DNA of 59,446 nt, from NCBI GenBank assembly GCA_000961595.1, contig LADO01000006.1, positions 1 through 59,446 of the forward strand. Direction: 5' to 3'. The notes under the pieces are model-generated. The model worked only from the letters and a program-made list of their open reading frames with translations, did no database searches and had not been told where the DNA came from. A program made the translations under genes and the position numbers. This document shows, piece after piece, positions 30,433 to 40,221 of this stretch; the stretch's first letter is position 1; every line of letters starts with the position of its first letter. The DNA is from Peptococcaceae bacterium BRH_c4b. GTDB taxonomy: Bacteria > Bacillota > Desulfotomaculia > Desulfotomaculales > Desulfocucumaceae.

Positions 30433-30572
30433 GTTGGGAACATTCCTCCGACCTTAGAGCCAAGCTTAAAAGAGAGGTGTGTCCCCTGACATTATTGGAG
30501 GTGTGTCCCCTTTCACCAGTTGGGGACATTCCTCCGACCCCAGAGCCAGGCTCCAAAGAGAGGTGTGTCCCC
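30433..30572. repeat. two GGGGACA repeats with an extra right half between them
   Basis: Full copy at 30433-30486, a lone right half GGAGGTGTGTCCCC ending at 30510, and a second full copy at 30520-30572. A reading frame from here runs into dnaB but is repeat sequence, not part of the protein. Confidence 0.8.
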
Positions 30573-30589
30573 TTTCCTTAATACGGGGA

Positions 30590-30627
30590 GAAGGACCGAT
30601 AGTCCTGAGGGGCGGCAGCCCCTTTTT
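30590..30627 (+). terminator. 38-bp duplicated hairpin block, copy 1 (dnaB leader)
   Basis: GGACCGATAGTCC hairpin followed by GAGGGGCGGCAGCCCC and a T run, i.e. a small hairpin plus a terminator-type hairpin 88 bases before dnaB. The identical 38 bases occur at 35632-35669. It could attenuate dnaB transcription. Confidence 0.6.
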
Positions 30628-30714
30628 AATTTCAGAAGGAATACTTTGCAGAGGTGTATAATTACATCCTGTTGGAAGATATATGGGCTTTTGCCCGGGG
30701 ATGGCGATAATAAT

Positions 30715-32076
30715 ATGAGCATAGATTTATTGAATAGAATTCCGCCCCAGAATATAGATGCAGAGCAATCCGTATTGGGTGCTATGTTCCTGGACCGGGA
30801 AGCCATATACAAAGCAACCAGGCATCTAAAGGCGGGAGACTTCTATCTGGAGGGGCACCGTTTAATTTTTGATGCTATTATAAAGCTGGACGAGGCCGGC
30901 AAAACACCGGATCTGGTGACGGTAGCAGATTTACTCAAGCAGAACAACCAGCTGGAAAAAGTGGGCGGTGCGACCTACGTGGCCTCCCTCATCGGCATGG
31001 TGCCCACTGCCGCCAACGTGGAGCACTACGCCAGGATCGTGGAGGAAAAGTCCATCCTGCGCAGCCTCATCTCAGCGGCCAACAGGATTGCCAGCATGGG
31101 CTACGAGGGCGGGGAAGAGGCGGAAAAGCTGGTCACCGAGGCGGAGCGGATGCTCATAGAACTCAGCAGCCGCCGGACTGATACGGTTTTCAAGCCCCTC
31201 AGCGAGATACTGCTGGAGATTTTCCAGATCATAGAGAACAGGTACCGCAACAAGGGACAGATATCCGGTATAAAAACAGGCTTTGATGACATGGACCGGC
31301 TTTGCTGTGGCCTGCAGCCAGGCGATCTGGTGATCATGGCGGGGCGTCCCGCCATGGGCAAGACCAGCCTGGGCATGACCATAGCCCATAATGTGGCCCT
31401 GAAAAGTAACCTGCCGGTGGCGGTTTTTAGCCTGGAAATGTCCAGGGCGCAATTGGTCCAAAGGATACTTTGCGCGGAGGCCATGGTGGATCAGCAGAAG
31501 GTCCGTACCGGGGACCTTAACGAGGACGATTGGCGGCGGCTGGTGGAGGCGGCGGGCAAACTTACCAAAGCCACCCTGTATATAGATGACACTGCCGGGC
31601 TGTCAGTGCGGGAGCTGAAGGCCAAGGCCAGGAATCTCAAGGTTGAAAAGGGACTGGGTCTAATCGTAATTGACTATCTGCAATTGCTCTCCGGTTCATC
31701 CCGGGAAAACAGGCAGCAGGAAATATCGGAAATATCCCGTTCGCTAAAAGGGCTGGCCAAGGACCTGGAAGTGCCGGTGATCGCCCTGGCCCAGCTCAGC
31801 CGGGCGGTGGAACAGCGGCAAGAGAAAAAACCCATTATGTCCGATTTGAGAGAGAGCGGCAGCCTGGAGCAGGACGCTGATGTAGTGATGTTCATTTACC
31901 GGGAGGAGTATTACCGGCCGGATACGGAGAAAAAGGGAATTGCCGAAATAATAGTGGCCAAGCAGCGCAACGGCCCTACCGGTGTGGTGGAACTGGCGTT
32001 TTTAAAGGAGTTTACCAAATTCGTCAACCTGTCCAGGGATTTTGAAGCTGCCGGAAAGAACAGCGACGGGGTATAA
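30715..32076 (+). CDS. dnaB: replicative DNA helicase DnaB
   Basis: Hexameric 5'-3' fork helicase (DnaC in Bacillus naming). N-terminal domain LLNRIPPQNIDAEQSVLGAM, RecA-type motor with AGRPAMGKTSLGMTIA near 208, VIDYLQLL and SDLRESGSLEQDADVV. About 453 aa from the ATG at 30715. Located in the usual rplI-lonC-dnaB series. Confidence 0.96.
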   Translation: MSIDLLNRIPPQNIDAEQSVLGAMFLDREAIYKATRHLKAGDFYLEGHRLIFDAIIKLDEAGKTPDLVTVADLLKQNNQLEKVGGATYVASLIGMVPTAANVEHYARIVEEKSILRSLISAANRIASMGYEGGEEAEKLVTEAERMLIELSSRRTDTVFKPLSEILLEIFQIIENRYRNKGQISGIKTGFDDMDRLCCGLQPGDLVIMAGRPAMGKTSLGMTIAHNVALKSNLPVAVFSLEMSRAQLVQRILCAEAMVDQQKVRTGDLNEDDWRRLVEAAGKLTKATLYIDDTAGLSVRELKAKARNLKVEKGLGLIVIDYLQLLSGSSRENRQQEISEISRSLKGLAKDLEVPVIALAQLSRAVEQRQEKKPIMSDLRESGSLEQDADVVMFIYREEYYRPDTEKKGIAEIIVAKQRNGPTGVVELAFLKEFTKFVNLSRDFEAAGKNSDGV

Positions 32077-32077
32077 G

Positions 32078-32220
32078 TTGGGGACATTCCTCCGACCCCA
32101 TAGCCAAGCATTAATTGGGGACATTCCTTCGACCCCATAGCCAAGCCCTACATAGAGGTGTGTCCCCTGACCTCTTTTGAGGTGTGTCCCCTGACCTCTT
32201 TTGAGGTGTGTCCCCTGACC
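32078..32220. repeat. GGGGACA repeat cluster with tandem right halves
   Basis: A left half (32078-32106), a full copy (32114-32167), then the 24-base right-half unit GAGGTGTGTCCCCTGACCTC plus TTTT repeated so that three TGTGTCCCC ends stand in a row. It starts right after the dnaB stop. Confidence 0.8.
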
Positions 32221-32235
32221 GCATATTATTAAATA

Positions 32236-32264
32236 TTGACAGTGTGGTAACCCTTTGCTAGAAT
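32236..32264 (+). promoter_or_regulatory. promoter of the FAD-dependent oxidoreductase gene
   Basis: TTGACA (32236-32241), a 17-base spacer and TAGAAT (32259-32264). The transcript would have a leader of about 160 bases, in which no known riboswitch was recognised. Confidence 0.7.
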
Positions 32265-32428
32265 TACTATGTTATACGCTAAGTAGTGCTAATTGTAAAA
32301 TTATAAAATAATATTTTTACACTCAAATGTTGACTTATACACAGGTCGTCATTTGAGGTTTTTTTATGGGCATGTGTCAAAAGCACAATGCAATCTGTTA
32401 TTCGGTTATATTAGGGGGGAAGATATCT

Positions 32429-33817
32429 TTGCAAACTTATGACGTCATTATAGTGGGGGCGGGTCCCGCGGGTATTTTTGCCGCCATGGAACTGGTCCGG
32501 GAAAAGAATGACATAAAAATACTCATACTAGAAAAGGGCAGAGATATAGACAATAGAATTTGTCCCTCCAAGACCAAAAATGTAAAATGTGTGAATTGCC
32601 AGCCTTGCTCCACGGTTTGCGGCTGGGGCGGCGCCGGGGCTTTCAGTGACGGCAAGCTGACTCTTTCCACCGAAATAGGGGGCAGTCTGGAGCAGTATAT
32701 AGGCGAAGATGCATTAAGTGGCCTGATTGATTATGTGGACGGAAGGTACCTGGAATTCGGGGCGCCAGAGGAAGTTTACGGCCTGAGCAACAAAGAAGAA
32801 ATAGAAAACTTCCAGCGCAAGGCCGTCCAGTCCGAGTTAAAACTGATACCGGTGGGCATTCGCCACCTGGGGACGGGCCGCTGCCAGGAAATATTGAAGC
32901 AGATGAAGGAATACCTGCTGGCCAGTGGAGTGGAAATTAAAACCGGTACGGCCGTGGAAGAGGTGTTGGTGGAAAACGGTGAGATTCGGGGAATCTGCAT
33001 ATCCGGGGGAAAAAAGGTTTACGGCAGGCACGTAATCCTGGCCCCGGGCAGGGAAGGCTCCCAGTGGCTGGCCGGCCAGGCCGGGCGTCTGGGCATAAAA
33101 ATGGAAATCAACCCGGTGGATATCGGGGTGCGGGTGGAAGTGCCTGCAGCGGTGATGGAACCCCTGACCAGGGTGTTTTATGAGGCCAAATTTATATACT
33201 ACTCCAAATCCTTTGACGATAAGGTACGGACTTTCTGCATGAATCCTTACGGTGAAGTGGTGCTGGAGAACAACGAAGGGCTGGTCACCGTCAACGGACA
33301 CTCTCATGCTTACAAAAAAACCGGCAACACCAACTTTGCAGTGCTGGTGAGCAAAACGTTTACCGAACCTTTTAAGGAGCCTATCGCATATGGTAAATAT
33401 GTGGCCAGTCTGGCCAACCTGCTGGGGGGCGGGGTGATGGTGCAGCGGCTGGGGGATCTTATTGCCGGCCAGCGTACCAATGCCAGCCGGCTTAGCAAGT
33501 CATTGACCGTACCAACCCTGTCCGAGGCTACACCCGGGGATCTGAGTCTGGTTTTTCCCTACCGCCATCTGATGGCTATTGTGGAAATGTTGAAGGCCCT
33601 GGATGATATAGCTCCGGGGGTATACTCAAGATACACCCTTCTTTACGGTGTTGAAGTGAAATTTTATTCATCCCGCCTGCAGTTAAGTAACTTGCTGGAA
33701 ACAGCTGTGACCAACCTTTTTGCCGCCGGAGACGGCGCGGGGGTAACCAGAGGCCTGGTGCAGGCTTCCGCCTCCGGGGTCGTGGCAGCCCGGTCAATAA
33801 TGTCCCGGCTGCAGTGA
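32429..33817 (+). CDS. NAD(P)/FAD-dependent oxidoreductase, COG2509 type
   Basis: About 462 aa. N-terminal FAD-binding VIIVGAGPAGIFAAMELV, then a cysteine patch CVNCQPCSTVCGWGGAGAFSDGKL that recalls HI0933/COG2509-like dehydrogenases, and a C-terminal FAD contact LFAAGDGAGVTRGLVQAS. The substrate is unknown. TTG 32429 is chosen because GGGGGGAAG precedes it and the protein then starts at the nucleotide-binding strand. Confidence 0.85.
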   Translation: MQTYDVIIVGAGPAGIFAAMELVREKNDIKILILEKGRDIDNRICPSKTKNVKCVNCQPCSTVCGWGGAGAFSDGKLTLSTEIGGSLEQYIGEDALSGLIDYVDGRYLEFGAPEEVYGLSNKEEIENFQRKAVQSELKLIPVGIRHLGTGRCQEILKQMKEYLLASGVEIKTGTAVEEVLVENGEIRGICISGGKKVYGRHVILAPGREGSQWLAGQAGRLGIKMEINPVDIGVRVEVPAAVMEPLTRVFYEAKFIYYSKSFDDKVRTFCMNPYGEVVLENNEGLVTVNGHSHAYKKTGNTNFAVLVSKTFTEPFKEPIAYGKYVASLANLLGGGVMVQRLGDLIAGQRTNASRLSKSLTVPTLSEATPGDLSLVFPYRHLMAIVEMLKALDDIAPGVYSRYTLLYGVEVKFYSSRLQLSNLLETAVTNLFAAGDGAGVTRGLVQASASGVVAARSIMSRLQ

Positions 33818-33822
33818 ACAGG

Positions 33823-33900
33823 TTAAAGTCTAATGTCAAAAGTCGAAGGTCAAAAGTCAATGAAAGCCGAAAACCTTTGATTTTGGAGCTTTAGACGTTA
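33823..33900. repeat. 7-base-periodic element after the oxidoreductase gene
   Basis: AAAGTCTAATGTCAAAAGTC then GAAGGTCAAAAGTC left arm; TTTGATTTTGGAGCTTTAGA plus CGTTA right arm. Confidence 0.68.
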
Positions 33901-33933
33901 ATAGATTCTGCCTTGAAAATAAATTTAGGGAAA

Positions 33934-33992
33934 TGTCATCCTGAGCGTTAGCGAAGGATCTTGGATTCTTCACTTCGTTCAGAATGACATAA
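33934..33992. repeat. TCATCCTGAGCG-type hairpin repeat
   Basis: TGTCATCCTGAGCG and CGTTCAGAATGACA are imperfect inverted arms around GAAGGATCTTGGATTCTTCA. Repeats of this type are common in many bacterial genomes. Within 33818-34219 there is no gene: this repeat, the element before it and the one after it fill most of the gap. Confidence 0.65.
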
Positions 33993-34034
33993 AGTTTCCT
34001 GGATTTTCATGCTGGCGCCGCTCGCGGCGTGGGG

Positions 34035-34107
34035 GTCTGACTACTGGATACTGACTACTGACTACGGAATTCTGAATTCCTGAATAGACATCCATGCCGC
34101 TTACGCG
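34035..34107. repeat. 7-base-periodic stretch plus 23-bp dispersed motif, copy 2
   Basis: TCTGACT, ACTGGAT, ACTGACT, ACTGACT, ACGGAAT, TCTGAAT run with period 7. They are followed at 34085-34107 by the TAGACATCCATGCCGCTT motif also found at 20627. Confidence 0.55.
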
Positions 34108-34204
34108 ACACTAGCTGATGAAAATCTATTTTCAGTACGGTAACAAAACAATAAATATAAAACCTGCCGGGTCCTGTCTAGGGAGGGCTCAATGCGGGTC
34201 ATAA

Positions 34205-35506
<1,302 letters not shown>

Positions 35507-35631
35507 ATTCGGCGTATAGCAATAAGCGGGGATGACGCTGCTCCCGCCTGCTCCGTTATTTGACGGACCGGAACTTTGGCTGCTGACAAAATCACGGTGG
35601 GCTTCAGGCAAGCAACACTATAGTGCGGGGT

Positions 35632-35669
35632 GAAGGACCGATAGTCCTGAGGGGCGGCAGCCCCTTTTT
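35632..35669 (+). terminator. 38-bp duplicated hairpin block, copy 2
   Basis: Identical to 30590-30627: GGACCGATAGTCC hairpin then GGGGCGGCAGCCCC with a T run. It lies between purA and the next small gene and can end purA transcription or attenuate the downstream gene. Confidence 0.65.
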
Positions 35670-35705
35670 TGTAATATTAAACAAACTGTGGGCGAGGTGG
35701 GGGCT

Positions 35706-36002
35706 ATGACCCGGGGTGAGGATTTTTTACAAAATACTTTGTTGCAGGCGCAGTTAAACAGGCTTAAGTACGGTGATGAGTCGACTGATGACAGCAGACC
35801 CCCGGCGGACTGGGCGCTTATCGCCGGGGAACATATGGGCCACCTGTTGGGGGCCGTGCGCATAGGGGACTGGTCCCGGGTAGAGCAGGAGATTCTCCAT
35901 GTCTCCGGCCCACTGCTGGAGTTACACGAAGCACTGGTTAAAAACAGGCTGGTCAACAACCCCGGCGGTGCAGTCAGCCGGAGTAAAATAGGACATAAAT
36001 AG
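35706..36002 (+). CDS. small hypothetical helical protein
   Basis: 98 aa from the ATG at 35706, which has GAGGTGGGGG upstream. Mostly helical; WALIAGEHMGHLLGAVRIGD resembles the helical segments of MazG-like folds, but no full acidic metal site is seen, so I do not assign a function. It stands alone between purA and the tRNA genes. Confidence 0.6.
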   Translation: MTRGEDFLQNTLLQAQLNRLKYGDESTDDSRPPADWALIAGEHMGHLLGAVRIGDWSRVEQEILHVSGPLLELHEALVKNRLVNNPGGAVSRSKIGHK

Positions 36003-36090
36003 AACTCCCGCCCGGTGAGGGAGGTTTACAGGCACGTGCCAAACAGCAATCAGTGATACAATGTTTTACAATACAGACAAAAATAATGGA

Positions 36091-36119
36091 TTGACACTCC
36101 CTGCGACTTATAGTATCAT
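36091..36119 (+). promoter_or_regulatory. tRNA promoter
   Basis: TTGACA (36091-36096), 17-base spacer, TATCAT (36114-36119), 55 bases before tRNA-Lys. Confidence 0.75.
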
Positions 36120-36173
36120 ATCATTTGTTGACGCCATAATGGCGTGCCGGGGGACAGACCCGGAAATGCATCT

Positions 36174-36249
36174 GGGCCATTAGCTCAGTTGGTAGAGCAC
36201 CTGACTTTTAATCAGGGTGTCCCGCGTTCGAGTCGCGGATGGCTCACCA
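36174..36249 (+). tRNA. tRNA-Lys (anticodon TTT)
   Basis: Cloverleaf of 76 bases with encoded CCA. Acceptor GGGCCAT/ATGGCTC (one G-U), anticodon stem CCTGA/TCAGG with loop CTTTTAA, T-loop GTTCGAG. Its last base touches the first base of the next tRNA. Confidence 0.96.
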
Positions 36250-36325
36250 GGCCCCTTGGTCAAGCGGTCTAAGACACCGCCCTTTCACGGCGGTAACACG
36301 GGTTCGAATCCCGTAGGGGTCACCA
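36250..36325 (+). tRNA. tRNA-Glu (anticodon TTC)
   Basis: 76 bases with encoded CCA. Acceptor GGCCCCT/AGGGGTC, anticodon stem CCGCC/GGCGG with loop CTTTCAC, T-loop GTTCGAA. Zero spacer to tRNA-Lys. Confidence 0.96.
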
Positions 36326-36329
36326 GAAA

Positions 36330-36359
36330 AAACCTGCGCAAAAAGGCGCGGGTTTTTAT
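36330..36359 (+). terminator. tRNA operon terminator
   Basis: AACCTGCGC and GCGCGGGTTTTT pair around AAAAAG with a T run. Confidence 0.8.
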
Positions 36360-36361
36360 TA

Positions 36362-36414
36362 TTGGGGACATTCCTCCGACTCTAGAGACATACTCCAGAG
36401 AGAGGTGTGTCCCC
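36362..36414. repeat. GGGGACA/TGTCCCC palindromic repeat
   Basis: Full copy directly after the tRNA terminator. Confidence 0.8.
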
Positions 36415-36587
36415 TTTCCTTAGTTGTAATAGAACAGAAAACCAGAATAAGAGCAAACTATCCGAACTTCGATTGGGCAGTAACCGGATGTCGTAATTTT
36501 TGGCTATTATTAAAAAACCTCTGTTGGTATACTATTACCAGCAGAGGATAAAGGAGTATTACAAACAATTAATAATGGAGGATTTAT

Positions 36588-36850
36588 ATGCGTTGGGAAG
36601 ATGCAAAGAAAACCTATCCCCCACAATGGATTATTATTGAGGCAGTGGATGCTCATACAGAAGGGGACAAACGGATTATAGAGAACATCCAAATCGTTGA
36701 ATTGTTTGAGGGGATAACAACGGGGCTTTGCGCCGGTATGTGCAGCTCCATAAACTACATCCGGAAAAGGAATACTATGTGGTCCACACCTCACGTCCTG
36801 AGCTTAATGTGAAAGAAAGAATCTGGACTGGTGTCAGGGGGATACGATGA
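36588..36850 (+). pseudogene. small cassette protein, frameshifted
   Basis: Opens MRWEDAKKTYPPQWIIIEAV, like a family of about 85-aa proteins that precede retropepsin-like genes in Firmicutes. After VELFEG the good sequence continues in another frame (DNNGALRRYVQLHKLHPEKE and on to ERIWTGVRGIR). One base is missing in the G run at 36710-36713. The restored frame stops at 36850 and overlaps the next ATG (ATGA at 36847). Homopolymer position means a sequencing error is possible. Confidence 0.7.
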
Positions 36851-37228
36851 AGCTATATTACGATTATGGACTTCCATTTACAGAAATTGAGTTTTATCAA
36901 TGGTATCAAAAATGTGAAGCTGTCTAAAGTACTGATTGATACTGGCTCAGCCACTACCATTATTTTTACCGAAACAGCAATCAGTTTGGGTTTAGGACCG
37001 GAGCCGGCTGATGAACTGAACATTGTCCGTGGTGTCGGCGGCATAGAATCCGTATATGAAAAGTATGTAGAGAAAATCGTCCTGGACACTTTTATGTTAA
37101 AAAATATGAAAATAGATGTAGGAGCAATGCAATACGGCTTTGAAATTGATGCTATCGTTGGAATGGATATATTAGATAAGGCCAAAGCTCTAATTAATTT
37201 CCATGAAATGACTTTAACAAAGGCTTTG
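36847..37228 (+). pseudogene. retropepsin-like aspartic protease gene, frameshifted and truncated
   Basis: MKLYYDYGLPFTEIEF in one frame and INGIKNVKLSKVLIDTGSAT in the next belong together. One extra base in the TTTT run near 36891 splits them. LIDTGSATTIIF is the retropepsin active-site motif. The C-terminal part ends after ALINFHEMTL, where IS3 transposase sequence takes over in the same frame. The result is an accidental chimeric reading frame from 36866 to 37882. Confidence 0.7.
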
Positions 37229-37882
37229 AACAAGGAAGGGACTACCTGCGGCAGAAACCGGATAGCCCGCCTGATGCGGGAGAATGGCATTGTCGCTCGG
37301 TCTAAGAGAAAATACAAAGCAACAACTAACTCAAAACATAATTACCCGGTTGCTGAAAACCTGGTTAATCAGAACTTTACTGTAGATAGGCCAAACAAGG
37401 TATGGGTAGCCGATATTACCTATATCCCAACTGATGAAGGGTGGCTATACCTTGCTGGAGTTGAGGATCTTTTCCAGCGTAAAATTGTAGGCTGGGCCAT
37501 GGACAGCACCATGACCCGTCAGCTAACATTGGATGCCATAAGACAAGCAGTCTGGCGTTACCGTTCACCAGCAGGTCTTATTCATCACTCAGACCGTGGA
37601 ACTCAATATGCAAGTAATGAATATCAACGGGCATTAAAGGATTATGAAATGATACCAAGCATGAGCCGCAAGGGTAACTGTTATGACAATGCTTGTATGG
37701 AATCGTTTTTTGGAACACTGAAGCGGGAATTGATTTATGGAAACCGCTTCAGGAGAAGGGCAGAAGCTCGCCAGGCTATCTTTGAGTATATTGAAGTCTT
37801 TTATAACCGCATAAGACTGCACTCTGCTCTTGGATATATGTCGCCAGTGGAATACGAGCATATTTTTAAACTGGTGGCATAG
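37229..37882 (+). mobile_element. IS3-family transposase OrfB, N-terminally truncated
   Basis: About 217 residues starting at LNKEGTTCGRNRIARLMREN. The DDE catalytic triad is present: D in WVADITYI, D in IHHSDRGTQYAS and E in NACMESFFGTLK. Normal OrfB is about 280 aa, and OrfA and the left inverted repeat are missing, so the element is a remnant. The IS2/IS150-like subgroup is a guess. Confidence 0.85.
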
Positions 37883-38000
37883 TAAAGTTTCTCAATAGCA
37901 GGAAAACCCAGTGGCCGTTCATCGGAGCGAAGCGTAGACCCTTGATACGGAGAATGCCCGTGTTAGCCTTTCTTGGCAAGGGGCCCAAGCGAAAGCGTGG

Positions 38001-38402
38001 GTGCCCCTTAGGCCCCTGAAAACACGGTCGGATAACAACCTGTCCAGAGAAAAAAACTTCAGGTTCACTACCTGGGACAAGACCCCACCCACGTTAACCG
38101 GCAGTAATCCGGTTAACGATGCCACCGGAGTGCCGGTTAATAAGGACATAACTGTAACCTTCAGTGAAAAAATTCAGCAAGGCGCGGCCTACGATAGCAT
38201 CATCCTGAAAGATGACCAGGGGAATACTGTTGCCATTAGAAAAAACGTCAGAAAAGACAAGCTGATCATAATTCCCAACACCAGACTGGGCTTCAATACC
38301 CGGTACACCGTCACTGTTCCCGCCCAGGCGGTGAAAGATATGGAGAACAACGACATAGCAAATGATTTTACCTTTAACTTCACCACCAGGACACGCAAGT
38401 AA
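38001..38402 (+). pseudogene. orphan Ig-like (Big_5) domain fragment
   Basis: One Big_5 type domain, PPTLTGSNPVNDATGVPVNK to FNFTTRT, as found repeated in secreted or surface proteins. There is no signal peptide, and the segment before it (FRFTTWDK) looks like the end of a preceding domain. It is therefore the 3' end of a lost larger gene. 37883-38000 before it shows nothing recognisable. Confidence 0.65.
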
Positions 38403-38478
38403 CGAAGAGCGAAAGACAAGGATAGGATTGTTTTTTTGACAGGTTGCTTTCAAATAAAAGCGGCCTGTTTTTTGTTTG

Positions 38479-38520
38479 TGGGGACATTCCTTCGTGAAAA
38501 TGTTGAGAAGGTGTGTCCCC
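38479..38520. repeat. GGGGACA/TGTCCCC palindromic repeat, short form
   Basis: GGGGACATTCCTTCGTG...AGAAGGTGTGTCCCC between two convergent genes. Confidence 0.78.
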
Positions 38521-38534
38521 TTTCCTTATTTCCG

Positions 38535-39230
38535 CTAGTTTATTTCAGGGCAATTTTTGATCGTGCATCGGGTGCATAGGGGCGTCTCCCCGCATATTGT
38601 CTGGCTGAACATATAGAGTATGGCATATCCTTCTATGGGCTCATACCCTTCCGCCCGGGACTGGCGGTTAATAATTTCAAAGATGGCATTCGGGGAATTT
38701 TTGTGCTCAAGCAATCGCCATCTGGTTAATACGTTGGCTATTTGATGCTGCTGGGCATGAAAATTTCGAAAACCGAGGCTGTCAAGTAAAGACCTGACAT
38801 TATTGTTGCCAATGTAGCTGAAATTCTCCACCAAGTCTTCCAGGATGTTGTCTGATGCATCCAGCCAAGCCCTCAGGCTTCCGTGTTTTTTAATTAATTC
38901 CAGAGTGGTAGCAGAATTGCCAAGCAGTGCCTTCACCTTCTTCGAATTGTCGCAAGCTTGCGGCAGCCTTGATTTGCTCCAGCCCGGAAAAAGCCGGTTA
39001 AGTGTTGGGCTGAACCAAAGCATGGCCTTTTTTATGTCGGGCCATATTTTTTGGGCGCTTTGAATCTGATAGCCGCTTAGCAGCACGGTCCACGAAACGT
39101 TATGCAAAATCTTCCTGTCGCCCATCTTTTTGTAACAGTTTTTTACCATATTCAGTATGTTTTCGTTCGCGTCGGGGCTGTTTCCCAAAAGACATTCCTT
39201 GCTTTGTAACAATAAATTTGCCGTGTTCAT
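38535..39230 (-). CDS. HhH-GPD superfamily-like protein, possible DNA glycosylase relative
   Basis: 231 aa. The middle part (FSYIGNNNVRSLLDSLGFRN, then HAQQHQIANVLTRW) resembles the helix-hairpin-helix-GPD fold of base-excision glycosylases. The tail CGETPLCTRCTIKNC resembles their iron-sulfur loop but with spacing C-x5-C-x2-C-x4-C rather than C-x6-C-x2-C-x5-C. The expected catalytic aspartate appears replaced (QQHQ), so glycosylase activity is doubtful. The identification is by motif reading only. Confidence 0.45.
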   Translation of the reverse strand: MNTANLLLQSKECLLGNSPDANENILNMVKNCYKKMGDRKILHNVSWTVLLSGYQIQSAQKIWPDIKKAMLWFSPTLNRLFPGWSKSRLPQACDNSKKVKALLGNSATTLELIKKHGSLRAWLDASDNILEDLVENFSYIGNNNVRSLLDSLGFRNFHAQQHQIANVLTRWRLLEHKNSPNAIFEIINRQSRAEGYEPIEGYAILYMFSQTICGETPLCTRCTIKNCPEIN

Positions 39231-39256
39231 GTTTGTTCACCAGCCTTAATAAGGTT

Positions 39257-39323
39257 AGGGGACACACCTTCCTGTGTTATCAAAATTTCTTACCGGTATA
39301 TGAAGTCGGGAAGGAATGTCCCC
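39257..39323. repeat. GGGGACA/TGTCCCC repeat, reversed, long form
   Basis: GGGGACACACCTTCC...GGAAGGAATGTCCCC upstream of the gas vesicle cluster. Its loop resembles the long-loop copy at 58214. In 39324-39716 no gene is seen; it is AT-rich and probably holds the gvpA promoter, which I could not place. Confidence 0.78.
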
Positions 39324-39716
39324 AATTTATGGATAAATTTTTTCTAATTTCGAGTTAACCCCATGAATATATTCATAAACAGACACACCATGAATATATT
39401 TATCTTCAGAGCAATATCCGGAGGATTTAAACCAGAGGTTAAAGGTTTCACGCAGGTGTTCATGTATGTATTTCACCAGTACAGGAGCAGAGTGACATTT
39501 TACTACATAATATATAAACAAAATATAAATAGTTCCGCTTTCCTTTCCTTTTTTTTAGTAACCTTCGCCAGCAATTCTCCATATATTGATATTGGAAAAA
39601 TGCTTATAAAATATTCCGTGTTATCGCTGCCGCGTGATTCTTCGGTCGGGGGCTACCGGGGACGTGGCGTCGCGTAGAATACGGAATGTGAAATAAAAAA
39701 AGGAGTGATATTTTTC

Positions 39717-39935
39717 ATGGTACGTAAGAGTGTTGACGCATCCAGCCTGGCGGAAGTCATCGACCGCATACTTACCAAAGGTATTATTATTGACTTGTAT
39801 GCCAGAGTTTCGCTGGTCGGAATTGAACTGTTGGCCATTGAGGCCAGGGTTGTTATTGCCAGCGTTGAGACATGGCTCAAGTACGCAGAAGCGGTCGGCC
39901 TGACTAAGCCCGTACTGTATGAACATGCGGCCTAA
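39717..39935 (+). CDS. gvpA: gas vesicle major structural protein GvpA
   Basis: 72 aa, the hydrophobic shell protein whose ribs form the gas vesicle wall. [40 protein letters not shown] and [13 protein letters not shown] match GvpA end to end. AGGAGTG precedes the ATG. It is separated from the rest of the cluster by a palindrome and a GGGGACA repeat, so it may be expressed at a different level. Confidence 0.96.
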   Translation: MVRKSVDASSLAEVIDRILTKGIIIDLYARVSLVGIELLAIEARVVIASVETWLKYAEAVGLTKPVLYEHAA

Positions 39936-40078
39936 AGCGTTGTCGTGGAAGATGCATGTCTGAAAATTAACACTGGTTCCAAATCCCCGGTGAAGATTAA
40001 TTTTATTTTTCTGCCGGTTTATGAAACCGTGCAGAACTTTCCTGTCCGACATGCCTGCCCGAAGCCCCGGAAAAATTG

Positions 40079-40113
40079 TTATTTGGGACATACCACTGGT
40101 ATGTCCCAAATAA
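40079..40113. terminator. 35-bp perfect palindrome after gvpA
   Basis: TTATTTGGGACATACCA, one central C, and its exact complement. No T run follows. It may protect or attenuate the gvpA transcript, giving more shell protein than downstream products; it also carries GGGACAT/ATGTCCC like the dispersed repeats. Confidence 0.6.
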
Positions 40114-40130
40114 ACGCGAAAAATAAGGTT

Positions 40131-40196
40131 GGGGGACACACCTTCTTGGTTTTCTAAAATTCTAACGCCTTAACAGTTTCACGAAGGAATGTCCCC
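40131..40196. repeat. GGGGACA/TGTCCCC repeat, reversed, long form
   Basis: GGGGGACACACCTTC...GAAGGAATGTCCCC between gvpA and the next gene. Confidence 0.78.
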
Positions 40197-40221
40197 AATC
40201 TATGTAAAGGGGGGATTACTA

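Noticed and set aside
30520-30714. N-terminal extension of dnaB in the same frame
   Set aside because: The extra 65 codons are GGGGACA repeat and hairpin DNA. DnaB homology starts at the ATG at 30715.
36866-37882. A novel protease-transposase fusion protein
   Set aside because: The frame is accidental: the protease part is already frameshifted and the transposase part lacks its start and OrfA.
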